A DNA stretch of 44,707 bases from Flavobacteriales bacterium. Its GTDB lineage: Bacteria > Bacteroidota > Bacteroidia > Flavobacteriales > ECT2AJA-044. Of this stretch, positions 16,744-24,605 are shown in pieces. The DNA is taken from assembly GCA_021296215.1 (NCBI GenBank), contig JAGWBA010000011.1, forward strand, positions 1 to 44,707, written 5' to 3'. Every line of letters begins with the position of its first letter. Position 1 is the stretch's first letter. The notes beneath the pieces are model-generated. The model was not told the DNA's origin, ran no database searches, and saw nothing but the letters and a program-made list of their open reading frames with translations. A program made the position numbers and the translations under genes.

Positions 16744-17976
16744 TTGAGCACCATCCGCCTTCAATGGTCCCTTTGGAAGAACGAGGAGGTTCGACTGCCC
16801 GATTCAAAATCGTGGTGGAACAGGTACTACTTGATCAAAGCCCTTAGCGGACAATCACTTTCGGAGCCCAAAATTTACCAAGCCGATGACGTGCATAGAA
16901 TGTACGATGGGCTAACGCAAACTGGAGCCGAGATCAATGTTGGCGGCGCGGGTACTGCGTATCGATTCATGACCGCAAATTTGGCGCTCCGAGCCCGGCG
17001 ATCGGGCCGAACGTTCCGCCTCGACGGAAACGATCAAATGAGAAAAAGGCCCATTCGCGCATTGGTTGATGCTCTACGACTCCTTGGCACCCGCATTGAA
17101 TACGTAGGCAATAAAGGATATCCACCACTACTCATACAGCCCGGAAATCTGAAGGGTGGTACACTGCACTGGAGCAATCGCGAGTCGAGTCAGTTCGTCA
17201 GTGCCCTGATGATGATCGCGCCATATTTGGACGAAGGGCTACAGATTCGATGGTCGGGCCGGTTGGTATCGGGCAGCTACATCGACCTCACACAAGAAAT
17301 TATGGAGGCATGTGGTGCTACCATCCAGCGCGAAAAGCATAAGATCGTGATCGAACCGGGTGAATACAGCGAAGACTTCCACATCCGCCCGCAGGGCGAT
17401 TGGAGCAGTGCGGCATTTTGGCTGAGTGCTTTGATGCTGCGCGGACGCGGTAGTGTGACCTTGCGCGATCTGTACCCCGGCACTCACCAAGGCGATGAGT
17501 GCCTCCTCGGAATTTACAAGAGTTGGGGCTTGCAGGCCACACCGACACAGGTGGGCATGCATGTTGCGTTGCTCGATCGAAACTTGCCCGAACGGCTCGA
17601 CATCGACTTGGGTGACGCGCCGGACTTGGTTCCGACCATGGCTGCCACTGCCGTCGGACTCCGGATGGTGGGGCGCATTAAGGGCATTGGACATTTGCGG
17701 TTCAAAGAGAGTAACCGGCTCGAATCGCTGAAGGCCGAACTGGAAAGATGGGGCGCTACGGTTGAGATCGGTGAAGATCAGCTAAAGTGGGGGTCATTCG
17801 CCAAACCGCAAGAGGACATCGTACATCGGACCTATGGCGATCACCGAATGGCCATGGCCTTTGCACCTTTGGCACAAATCAAGGAGATCAAGATCGAAGA
17901 CCCGGAAGTGGTAGCTAAGAGTTATCCACTGTTCTGGGAAGAAGGCGAAAAGCTGGGGCTGGCTTCGAGTTCTTAA
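16744..17976 (+). CDS. aroA: 3-phosphoshikimate 1-carboxyvinyltransferase (EPSP synthase), divergent
   Basis: Transfers enolpyruvyl from PEP to shikimate-3-phosphate. Recognisable elements: LPDSKSWWNRYYLIKAL (KSxxNR PEP/S3P loop), GGAGTAYRFM (GNAGTA), DQMRKRPIRALVDALRLLG, ESSQFVSALMM, GDWSSAAFWLSA, DLGDAPDLVPTMAATAV (catalytic Asp), LRFKESNRLESLKAEL (catalytic Lys-Glu) and YGDHRMAMAFAPLA. The start is TTG 16744, one base after the aroB stop. The protein (410 aa) is unusual in two places: two Trp replace the small residues between KS and NR, and the usual GNAGTA reads GGAGTA. Catalytic Lys, Arg, Asp and Glu are kept, so an active enzyme is expected. Confidence 0.92.
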   Translation: MSTIRLQWSLWKNEEVRLPDSKSWWNRYYLIKALSGQSLSEPKIYQADDVHRMYDGLTQTGAEINVGGAGTAYRFMTANLALRARRSGRTFRLDGNDQMRKRPIRALVDALRLLGTRIEYVGNKGYPPLLIQPGNLKGGTLHWSNRESSQFVSALMMIAPYLDEGLQIRWSGRLVSGSYIDLTQEIMEACGATIQREKHKIVIEPGEYSEDFHIRPQGDWSSAAFWLSALMLRGRGSVTLRDLYPGTHQGDECLLGIYKSWGLQATPTQVGMHVALLDRNLPERLDIDLGDAPDLVPTMAATAVGLRMVGRIKGIGHLRFKESNRLESLKAELERWGATVEIGEDQLKWGSFAKPQEDIVHRTYGDHRMAMAFAPLAQIKEIKIEDPEVVAKSYPLFWEEGEKLGLASSS

Positions 17977-18013
17977 TTCTTAGTTGGTTGATTAGTACCA
18001 AAATTTAGATTTA

Positions 18014-18052
18014 TAGCTTCAATCGAAAAGCTAAAGCTTACGGCTTATGGCT
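18014..18052 (+). repeat. Intergenic hairpin and AGCTAAAGCTTA element upstream of the dehydrogenase
   Basis: TAGCTT (18014-18019) pairs with AAGCTA (18028-18033), and the right arm is part of AAAGCTAAAGCTTACGGCTTATGG. A closely similar element, AGCTAAAGCTTATG, occurs beyond the dehydrogenase at about 19247-19260, and a CTTTAG array lies at 19096-19119. The whole gap 17977-18089 is AT-rich and holds no gene. Confidence 0.45.
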
Positions 18053-18089
18053 ACAAAAACATAGACCTCAACACTAAACGCTAAGAACT

Positions 18090-19072
18090 ATGGTAATGAA
18101 AGCCGCATATCGCGAAATATACGGAGGGGCTGAAGTGCTCGAATGGCGCGAAATACCTACTCCAGAACCTAGTGCCAATGAGGTGCGGGTTAAGGTTGTC
18201 TACACGAGTGTGAACAGGGCGGATTCTGAAGTCGTGATGGGGAATTACTGGTTATTCCGGCTTTTTACCGGCCTTTTTCGCCCGAAATACCCGGTTCCGG
18301 GGGCCGATGTATGCGGCATCATCGATAAAATTGGCGCTGGGGTGACTCAATTCCAAGTGGGCGACCGTGTAGTTGGTTTAAACGACAATAGCCATCCGAC
18401 ACAGGTCGAATACTCGGTATGGCCCGAAAAGAGCAGTTTGCGTAAAATACCAAGCGAAGTTTCGTTCAAGGATATCATTGCCTGTGCCGAAGGCGGATAT
18501 TATACGCTGAATTTCATCAATAAGGTGAATATGAAAACCGGTGATCGGGTTATGGTAAATGGAGGAACCGGAGCTATAGGCTCTTCGGCCATACAGATCC
18601 TGAAGCAAATGGGGTGTACCGTTGTAGCTACTCGCGGACCGAGCACCTCGAGCTCGTTCGGTGCTTAGGGGCGGAGCAGGTCATTGATTACACACGGGAC
18701 GATTTCACGAGAGTCGACGATCAGTTCGACTTCATCTTCGATTCGGTCGGAAAAAGTCGATTCAAGTATTGCAAACGAATCATGAAGCCCCGTGCAGTTT
18801 ACATCAGTTCTGAACTGGGCCCAAAGGCCGAGAATATCTGGTTAACACTGGCCGGATTGTTCACGAAAAAGAAGCGGGTAAAGTTTCCTGCTCCTTCGAA
18901 TCCGGCCGAAAACCTCGAAAAACTCATCGCCCTAATTTCCGAAGGCTCATTAAAGGGTGTGGTCGCTAGAGAATATCCTCTTGAAGAAGTTCAAGAAGCT
19001 TACACCTATGTCATTGGTGGGCAAAAAGTCGGGGCCGTACCGGTGTCTCTAGGCGCAAATACCGGAGGGTGA
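18090..19072 (+). pseudogene. Zinc-less MDR alcohol dehydrogenase / quinone oxidoreductase, frameshifted
   Basis: Medium-chain dehydrogenase/reductase acting on aldehydes, enones or quinones with NADPH. The GroES-like half (MKAAYREIYGGAEVLEWREI, VPGADVCGIIDKIGAGVTQFQVGDRVVGL) and the nucleotide-binding half (VMVNGGTGAIGSSAIQILKQMGCTVVAT, then RTEHLELVRCLGAEQVIDYTRDDF) are both clear but lie in different frames. The change occurs at about 18636-18642, where one base is missing between VVAT and RTEHLEL; the first frame ends at TAG 18666-18668. Repaired it would be about 327 aa. The catalytic zinc ligands and structural zinc cysteines of true alcohol dehydrogenases are absent. Flanked by repeat-rich, AT-rich intergenic sequence. 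Confidence 0.85.
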
Positions 19073-19095
19073 CGGAAAAATCTATGAGCTGTAGG

Positions 19096-19119
19096 CTTAG
19101 CTTTAGCTTTAGCTTTAGC
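19096..19119 (+). repeat. CTTTAG hexamer tandem array
   Basis: Three perfect copies of CTTTAG at 19101-19118, preceded by the variant CTTAG. On the other strand it reads GCTAAAG, echoing the AGCTAAAGCTTA elements on both sides of the dehydrogenase. Confidence 0.8.
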
Positions 19120-19135
19120 AAAGATCAAAAAGGCC

Positions 19136-19196
19136 CCGTTCGTCCCAAAAATTAACCGTTCGTCCCAAAAATTAACCGTTCGTCCCAATTGGAACG
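19136..19196 (+). repeat. 20-bp direct repeat, about 2.6 copies, ending in a palindrome
   Basis: Unit CCGTTCGTCCCAAAAATTAA at 19136-19155 and 19156-19175, identical, then a partial third copy from 19176 that turns into CCAATTGGAACG. The last segment forms CGTTC ... GAACG around the palindrome CCAATTGG. There are no spacers, so it is not a CRISPR array. Confidence 0.85.
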
Positions 19197-19280
19197 TTGA
19201 CAAGTGCTTTAGTTAGTGAAGTTGAGCAGAATGCAGAACCAAGGAGCTAAAGCTTATGCCATTGGCATTTCAGAAGAAAC

Positions 19281-19415
19281 TGATTTCGGCTTGGCCGAAA
19301 CCTGATTCGCCATAGGCGAACCTGATGCAAAGCGCTTGATTTCGGTTCCTCCGAAACCCGATTCGCCATAGGCGAACCTGATGCAAAGCGCCTGATTTCG
19401 GCTCCTCCGAAACCC
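19281..19415 (+). repeat. 56-bp tandem repeat with two hairpins per unit
   Basis: Units at 19281-19336 and 19337-19392, and a partial third at 19393-19415. Each full unit contains TTTCGG ... CCGAAA and TTCGCC ATA GGCGAA. The bases inside the first hairpin differ between units (CTTGG, TTCCT, CTCCT) while the outer stem is constant. The array lies between the 3' ends of two convergent genes, where it could end transcription from either side. Confidence 0.85.
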
Positions 19416-19473
19416 ACTTATACCACTTATGAAACTGCTAGCACCGCAGATGGGCCTGAGTTGATCCTGTGGC

Positions 19474-22107
19474 TCAACCCTGAAAGAGTTCTTTTGCTTT
19501 TTCCAGCGCTCGGTCGATTCCGCCCGCTTCCTTACCCCCCGCAGAGGCAAAGAACGGCTGCCCGCCGCCGCCGCCTTTGATCTCTTGTGCGAGATCGCGA
19601 ATGATCTTTCCGGCATTCCAGTCTTTGGATTTCACTAAGGGTTCGCAGACCAAGAGGTTGAGGTTAGGCTTTCCATTATGGACGGTGGCTATTACGACCA
19701 CCAGGTCATCGTTTTCCGCCTTGAGTTCAAAGGCCAAGTTCTTGATACTTCCGGGATCCAGGTCAACTTTAGCCACGATCAACCGACCTCCGTCGATGGC
19801 AATGGCGTCTTTCAGCAGTTCGTCCTTGAGTCCGCCCGCCTTCTCAGCCAATAGCGATTCGATCTGACGCTGCATCTTGTGGTTTTCGTCGCGCAGCTGA
19901 GCGATCGACTTCAGTGGATCTTGCGACTTCAACAATACTTTTACCTGTTGTAAAAGTCCCTCCTGCTCGCGGAAATAAGCATCGGCCTTATCGGCCGTAA
20001 TAGCCTCAATACGGCGGATTCCGGCCGCAATGGCTGACTCGCTCACGATCTTGAAATGCCCGATTTGCCCCGTGCTCGGAACATGTGTACCTCCGCATAG
20101 CTCGAGGCTTTCGCCGAACTGAATAACCCGAACGGTATCTCCATACTTTTCGCCGAAAAGCATCATGGTGCCCATATCCTTAGCTGTACTCATTGGAACT
20201 GAGCGGTGTTCTTCGAGTTGAATATTTTGACGGACTCGTAGGTTCACCCAATCTTCCACGCGTTTGATCTCCTCATCGGACATCTTCTGGAAGTGGGAGA
20301 AATCGAACCGCAAATGATCCGGATGCACCAAACTTCCTCGCTGTTCTACGTGATCGCCGAGTACCTCGCGCAAGGCCTTATGAAGCAAATGCGTGGCCGA
20401 GTGGTTATTCTCCGTTCTTCTTCGAACTGAAGAATCGACAACAGCTTTGTACGTGCGGTCGGTGTAGCACGGCAACTCGGTGGTCATGTGTACGATCAAG
20501 TTGTTCTCCTTCTTTGTATCGAGGATCTCGATCTTATCGTCGTCGCACTGAATGTAACCGCGATCTCCTACTTGCCCCCCTCCTTCGGGATAGAATGGAG
20601 TGAGGTTGAAAGCGATCTGAAAGAGTTCTGCTTTTTTAGTTTTCACCTTGCGGTAGCGCGTTACCCGAACATCCGTCTCGAGGTAATCGTAGCCCACGAA
20701 CTCCTCTTTTTCGTCATGAGTGAGCACCACCCAATCATCGGTCGTCACTTCAGCTGCGGCGCGTGATCGCTCTTTTTGACGATTGAGTTCCTGTTCGTAC
20801 TCGGCTCTGTTCATCTCCATTCCGCACTCGCGCAAAATGAGTTCTGTTAGGTCCGTTGGAAACCCGTAGGTATCGTAAAGCTCAAAGACCTTGTCCCCGG
20901 CTAGTTCGTTACTCTTACTTTCGGAAAGGTACTGATCGAGGTGCTTAAGACCTTGTTCCAAGGTACGCAAGAAGGAAGCCTCTTCCTCTTGTATTACTTT
21001 CTCAATGAGGTCTTTTTGTTGACGCAATCCCTCGAAGAAATACCCCATGAGTTCATCGAGCACCTCGATGAGTTTGTAAATGAACGGTTCTTTTTGGTTG
21101 AGGAAGGTAAATCCGTATCGCGATGCACGGCGAAGAATTCGGCGAATTACATAACCCGCACCGTTGTTACCGGGTAATTGTCCATCGACGATGGAGAAAG
21201 CGATAGCTCGGACATGATCTGCGACAACGCGCATGGCGATGTCAGCCTTTTCGTTTTCGCCGTAAGTATGATCGGTTAGTGCTCCGATTTTGTCGATGAT
21301 GGGCTTGAAGACATCGGTGTCGTAATTCGACTTTACGCCTTGTAAAGCCATGCACAAACGTTCGAATCCCATTCCGGTATCGACGTGTTTTTTAGGAAGG
21401 TGAACCAGCGACCCATCGGCCAGTCGATTGTACTCCATGAAAACGAGGTTCCAGATCTCCACGACCAGCGGGTGGTCTTGATTGACCAACTCGGTGCCGG
21501 ACTGAGCACGGCGTTCTTCATCGGACCGCAGGTCGATATGTATTTCAGAAGAAGGGCCGCAAGGACCTTGATCGCCCATCTCCCAGAAGTTATCTTTTTT
21601 GTTCCCCATCAGGATCCGGTCTTCGGGAACGATGTTCGACCACTCGCGGAAAGCCTCGCGATCCATACCGAGGTCATCACCTTCATCACCTTCGAACACA
21701 GTCACGAACAGGCGATCTTTGTCGAGTCCGTAGACGTCAGTAAGCAATTCCCAAGCCCAAGCGATCGCTTCCTTTTTAAAATAATCGCCGAACGACCAGT
21801 TTCCGAGCATCTCGAACATGGTGTGGTGGTAGGTATCGTGCCCCACCTCTTCGAGGTCGTTGTGCTTTCCCGAAACGCGCAAACATTTTTGCGTATCGGC
21901 CACGCGGGCATGCTGAATTTCCGCATTACCCAAGATCAGGTCTTTGAACTGATTCATACCCGCATTGGTGAACATGAGGGTAGGATCGTCCTTGATCACC
22001 ATGGGTGCGGAAGGAAAGATATGGTGTTCTTTTTCGGAGAAGAACAACAAAAACTTGCGACGGATTTCCTGTGAAGAGATCATATAGCGGTCGAACTTTG
22101 CCGACAT
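19474..22107 (-). CDS. alaS: Alanyl-tRNA synthetase
   Basis: Charges tRNA-Ala and clears mischarged Ser/Gly. All domains are present: class II catalytic core (motif 1 near FTNAGMNQFKDLILG, motif 2 around VSGKHNDLEEVGHDTYHHTMFEMLGNWSFGDYFKKEA, motif 3 region GNNGAGYVIRRILRRASRYG), the editing domain with HSATHLLHKALREVLG and the zinc ligands of ELCGGTHV, and a C-terminal oligomerisation domain ending GGGGGQPFFASAGGKEAGG. Length 877 aa from ATG 22107; an internal ATG at 22083 (MISSQEIRRKFL) fits the usual start of bacterial AlaRS slightly better. The gene is intact, unlike many accessory genes here, and is divergent from the M23 peptidase gene. Confidence 0.97.
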   Translation of the reverse strand: MSAKFDRYMISSQEIRRKFLLFFSEKEHHIFPSAPMVIKDDPTLMFTNAGMNQFKDLILGNAEIQHARVADTQKCLRVSGKHNDLEEVGHDTYHHTMFEMLGNWSFGDYFKKEAIAWAWELLTDVYGLDKDRLFVTVFEGDEGDDLGMDREAFREWSNIVPEDRILMGNKKDNFWEMGDQGPCGPSSEIHIDLRSDEERRAQSGTELVNQDHPLVVEIWNLVFMEYNRLADGSLVHLPKKHVDTGMGFERLCMALQGVKSNYDTDVFKPIIDKIGALTDHTYGENEKADIAMRVVADHVRAIAFSIVDGQLPGNNGAGYVIRRILRRASRYGFTFLNQKEPFIYKLIEVLDELMGYFFEGLRQQKDLIEKVIQEEEASFLRTLEQGLKHLDQYLSESKSNELAGDKVFELYDTYGFPTDLTELILRECGMEMNRAEYEQELNRQKERSRAAAEVTTDDWVVLTHDEKEEFVGYDYLETDVRVTRYRKVKTKKAELFQIAFNLTPFYPEGGGQVGDRGYIQCDDDKIEILDTKKENNLIVHMTTELPCYTDRTYKAVVDSSVRRRTENNHSATHLLHKALREVLGDHVEQRGSLVHPDHLRFDFSHFQKMSDEEIKRVEDWVNLRVRQNIQLEEHRSVPMSTAKDMGTMMLFGEKYGDTVRVIQFGESLELCGGTHVPSTGQIGHFKIVSESAIAAGIRRIEAITADKADAYFREQEGLLQQVKVLLKSQDPLKSIAQLRDENHKMQRQIESLLAEKAGGLKDELLKDAIAIDGGRLIVAKVDLDPGSIKNLAFELKAENDDLVVVIATVHNGKPNLNLLVCEPLVKSKDWNAGKIIRDLAQEIKGGGGGQPFFASAGGKEAGGIDRALEKAKELFQG

Positions 22108-22161
22108 TCTATTGTTGATAACTGAATGTCAGGCAGTTACAAAACAAGCTTAAATAATGTG

Positions 22162-22169
22162 TATTTTTG
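22162..22169 (+). promoter_or_regulatory. -7 promoter box for the M23 peptidase operon
   Basis: TATTTTTG matches TAnnTTTG exactly and lies 78 bases before the ATG at 22247, in the gap divergent from alaS. The long leader has no obvious hairpin. Confidence 0.55.
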
Positions 22170-22246
22170 CAGCGCAATAAGTACTTAAAAGGGTACCGTT
22201 TTTGCCTGGTCAAAAGTGGTCCAAATTTAAGGAATCCGCAATCATT

Positions 22247-23218
22247 ATGGCGAATGTCAGATATTACTACGACAGCGAAACGCTGAGTTACAAAAAGATC
22301 GAGAAGAGCCCGAAGGACACGGTGCGCTCGGTTTTGCTGTTTCTTTCGGCCAGCGCGCTCTTTGCAGTGCTGATGTTGTTCGTATTGTTCACTTTCTTCG
22401 ACTCTCCAAAAGAGAAGCGATTGAAGCGCGAATTGGAGCAAATGACGTTTCAGTATGAGATGTTGAATGACCGCATGGATCAGATTCAGGTGGTCATGAA
22501 CGACATACAGGAGCGCGATGATCATATTTACCGAGTAATTTTCGAGACCGACCCCATTCCCGCGAGTATTCGGAAATCCGGGTTTGGAGGGGTAAACCGC
22601 TACAAGAAATTGGAAGGGTATCAGAATTCCAAGCTCGTTGTGGAGACTACCAAGAAGCTCGATCAGTTGAGCAAACAGGTCGTGATCCAGAGCAAGTCGT
22701 TTGACGAGGTCATCGAAAAAGCGAAGCGCAAAGAAGATATGTTGGCGTCCATTCCGGCGGTTCAGCCCGTGGCGAACAAGGATCTTAAGCGTATGGCCAG
22801 TGGGTACGGTTACCGGATCGACCCGATCTACAAGACCCGAAAGTTCCACGCCGGTATGGACTTTAGTGCGAATACGGGTACACCTATCTACGCTACCGGT
22901 GACGGGGTGGTAACACGAGCCGATCGCCGCAGTAGTGGGTACGGAAATCACGTTCGTATCGATCACGGATATGGTTACCTGACCCTGTACGGTCACATGA
23001 GCAAAATGTTGGTGCGTCCTGGACAAAAAGTAACTCGCGGCGAAATCATAGGTTATGTAGGAAACACCGGAAAGTCGGTCGGACCTCACTTGCACTATGA
23101 GGTGCACAAGAATGGCAAGCCAGTAAATCCGGTGAATTTCTATTTCAACGACCTTACTCCGGAGGAATACGAGATCATGATCGAGTTGTCTCAGCGCCCA
23201 ACGCAGTCACTCGACTGA
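22247..23218 (+). CDS. M23 family metallopeptidase (LytM/peptidoglycan endopeptidase), membrane anchored
   Basis: 323 aa from ATG 22247; earlier in-frame codons are not preceded by a start better than this. One membrane helix near residues 28-48 (SVLLFLSASALFAVLMLFVL), a coiled coil (about 55-100, KRLKRELEQMTFQYEMLNDR) and a C-terminal LytM domain. Zinc ligands are visible in FHAGMDFSANTGTP (H..D) and GPHLHYEVHKNGKPVNP (HxH), with the active-site HVRIDHGYGYLTLYGHMS between them. It should cut peptide cross-links or regulate an amidase at the inner face of the periplasm. First gene of a run with merR, lemA and two TPM genes, an arrangement I recall as common in Flavobacteriia. Confidence 0.93.
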   Translation: MANVRYYYDSETLSYKKIEKSPKDTVRSVLLFLSASALFAVLMLFVLFTFFDSPKEKRLKRELEQMTFQYEMLNDRMDQIQVVMNDIQERDDHIYRVIFETDPIPASIRKSGFGGVNRYKKLEGYQNSKLVVETTKKLDQLSKQVVIQSKSFDEVIEKAKRKEDMLASIPAVQPVANKDLKRMASGYGYRIDPIYKTRKFHAGMDFSANTGTPIYATGDGVVTRADRRSSGYGNHVRIDHGYGYLTLYGHMSKMLVRPGQKVTRGEIIGYVGNTGKSVGPHLHYEVHKNGKPVNPVNFYFNDLTPEEYEIMIELSQRPTQSLD

Positions 23219-23227
23219 TAATTTGCT

Positions 23228-23251
23228 ATCTTCGATTCCCCTATCGAAGAT
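23228..23251 (+). promoter_or_regulatory. Perfect inverted repeat before merR, candidate operator or leader hairpin
   Basis: ATCTTCGAT (23228-23236) and ATCGAAGAT (23243-23251) are perfectly complementary across 6 bases, ending 3 bases before the merR ATG. The left arm overlaps TATCTTCG (23227-23234), a near match to the -7 consensus. The position suits autoregulation by the MerR protein or, as RNA, a hairpin over the ribosome-binding region. There is no T tract, so it is not a typical terminator. Confidence 0.7.
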
Positions 23252-23254
23252 TGA

Positions 23255-23587
23255 ATGTCTGACCCCGCTACATCCAAGAAACTGTATTACTCGATCGGCG
23301 AAGTTGCCAAGATGTTCGATGTAAACACGTCGATGATACGTTATTGGGAGAAAGAGTTCGACATTTTAAAGCCTAAGAAGAACAAAAAGGGCAATCGTTT
23401 ATTTACTACAAAAGACGTTGAAAACCTCAAGGTGATCTACCACCTTTTGAAAGAAAGGGGGTTCACCATTGACGGGGCAAAGAAAAAGCTACGCGAAAAC
23501 AAATCGGACTCGGTGAATACCGCCGACGTAGTTGCGCGTTTGAAGGAGATCAGAAACACATTAATGGAAATCAAAAGACAATTATGA
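23255..23587 (+). CDS. MerR family transcriptional regulator
   Basis: 110 aa. The N-terminal winged helix is complete: LYYSIGEVAKMFDVNTSMIRYWEKEFDIL (helix-turn-helix, RYWEKE signature) followed by PKKNKKGNRLFTTKDVENLKVIYHLLKERGFTIDGAKKKL. Beyond residue 75 only a short dimerisation helix remains and there is no effector-binding domain and no cysteine metal site. It is therefore a minimal MerR protein of the kind found in this Bacteroidota neighbourhood. The perfect inverted repeat just upstream is a plausible binding site. Its stop overlaps the lemA start (ATGA), so regulator and target genes are translationally coupled. Confidence 0.92.
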   Translation: MSDPATSKKLYYSIGEVAKMFDVNTSMIRYWEKEFDILKPKKNKKGNRLFTTKDVENLKVIYHLLKERGFTIDGAKKKLRENKSDSVNTADVVARLKEIRNTLMEIKRQL

Positions 23588-24165
23588 AAAGGGGAACACT
23601 CATTCTCTTAGTGGTCGTTGGAGCTATTTTGCTCATCGGCTTTAGTATGTTCAATATCGCGACAGGCACGTACGACAAGGCCGTGGGGTATCAAGAATAT
23701 GTTGATCAAGCTTGGGGCGATGTGCAAAGCAGCTATCAGAGACGTGCCGACTTGATCCCTAATTTAGTGGCAACCGTTCAGGGAGCTGCCGAGAACGAAA
23801 AAGAGATCTTAGTGCAGGTGACGCAGGCTCGCGCAGGCATTACGGAAGCCACCACTCCTGAGGAAATGGAACTCATGGGTCGAAAGATCAACACGGCCAT
23901 CAATCTGGCCTTTGAGCGATACCCGGAAATCCGAAGTACTCAAAACTTTGCCGAGCTCCAGTCACAATTGGAAGGGACCGAAAATCGCATCAATGTAGCC
24001 AGGAGTCGGTATAATGAAGCCGTGGCGCGCTATAATACTTTTATTCGCGGATTTTGGAAGCGCCTGTACCTAGGTTGGTTGGGAGCCCCCGATGAATTCC
24101 CACGGAAAGACTCGTTCAGTGCGAAGGCAGGAAGCGAAGACGCGCCGGAAGTGAGTTTTGAGTAA
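23584..24165 (+). CDS. LemA family protein
   Basis: 193 aa. A single N-terminal membrane helix (LILLVVVGAILLIGFSMFNI, residues 5-24) is followed by the extracytoplasmic helical LemA domain: YDKAVGYQEYVDQAWGDVQSSYQRRADLIPNLVATVQG, then ENRINVARSRYNEAVARYNTFI. The R-R-x-D-LIPNLV element is the family hallmark. Biochemical function is not settled; LemA proteins co-occur with TPM-domain proteins, as here. It overlaps merR by 4 bases upstream and the first TPM gene by 1 base downstream. The hydrophilic C-terminal tail (KDSFSAKAGSEDAPEVSFE) is of the usual variable type. Confidence 0.95.
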   Translation: MKRGTLILLVVVGAILLIGFSMFNIATGTYDKAVGYQEYVDQAWGDVQSSYQRRADLIPNLVATVQGAAENEKEILVQVTQARAGITEATTPEEMELMGRKINTAINLAFERYPEIRSTQNFAELQSQLEGTENRINVARSRYNEAVARYNTFIRGFWKRLYLGWLGAPDEFPRKDSFSAKAGSEDAPEVSFE

Positions 24166-24605
24166 TGGCGAAACCTGTCGATCAATTCTTAACCACCGAC
24201 GAACAAGAGCAGGTCATTGCGGCTATAAAGCAAGCAGAGCTCAAGACTTCGGGTGAAATCCGCGTACATATCGAACGACATCACGAAGATGAGCCCTATG
24301 CACGGGCGACCGAAATCTTTGGAAAACTGGGTATGCACGAAACCGCCCAACGCAATGGGGTGTTGATCTATGTTGCCACAGACGACCATCGCTTTGCCAT
24401 CATTGGCGATGAGGGAATTGATGCGGTAACCCCTGATGATTTCTGGGAGTCGACGAAGGACGCCATGCAAACCCTCTTCAGAGTGGGGCGATTTGCGGAC
24501 GGATTAGTAGCCGGGATCATGAGTGTTGGAACCGAGCTCCTGCACCATTTCCCGTACCAAGACGACGACGAAAACGAATTGCCGGACGAAATCTCAACGT
24601 CGTGA
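24165..24605 (+). CDS. TPM-domain protein, short form without signal peptide
   Basis: 146 aa. The TPM domain core is visible: LTTDEQEQVIAAIKQAELKTSGEIRVHIE, then KLGMHETAQRNGVLIYVATDDHRFAIIGDEGIDAVTP and AGIMSVGTELLHHFP. No signal peptide and no confident membrane helix are seen, so it is probably cytoplasmic or peripheral, unlike its neighbour. TPM domains have been linked to acid phosphatase activity and, in plants, photosystem II repair; the role in Bacteroidota is not known to me. It starts within the lemA stop codon (TAATG) and its own stop overlaps the next ATG (TGATG), so the three are tightly coupled. Confidence 0.88.
   Translation: MAKPVDQFLTTDEQEQVIAAIKQAELKTSGEIRVHIERHHEDEPYARATEIFGKLGMHETAQRNGVLIYVATDDHRFAIIGDEGIDAVTPDDFWESTKDAMQTLFRVGRFADGLVAGIMSVGTELLHHFPYQDDDENELPDEISTS

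Larger units (their letters stand above)
19073..19473. other. Repeat-rich intergenic region between dehydrogenase and alaS
   Basis: This 401-base stretch between convergent genes contains no credible gene. It holds a CTTTAG hexamer array, a 20-bp direct repeat and a 56-bp direct repeat with hairpins, given separately. An open frame read leftward out of alaS (19254-19616, minus) only crosses the repeats, whose 56-base period is not a multiple of three. Confidence 0.75.

Noticed and set aside
19136-19415. CRISPR array
   Set aside because: The repeats are directly adjacent with no unique spacers, only two to three copies, and there are no cas genes.
19254-19616. 120-aa protein on the minus strand downstream of alaS
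   Set aside because: It overlaps the alaS end in another frame and otherwise only translates the 56-bp repeats, whose period does not keep frame.
21385-22074. 229-aa open frame on the plus strand
   Set aside because: Antisense to the catalytic core of alaS.
22109-23107. 332-aa open frame on the minus strand
   Set aside because: It is the antisense shadow of the M23 peptidase gene, with His/Val-rich composition and no family match.
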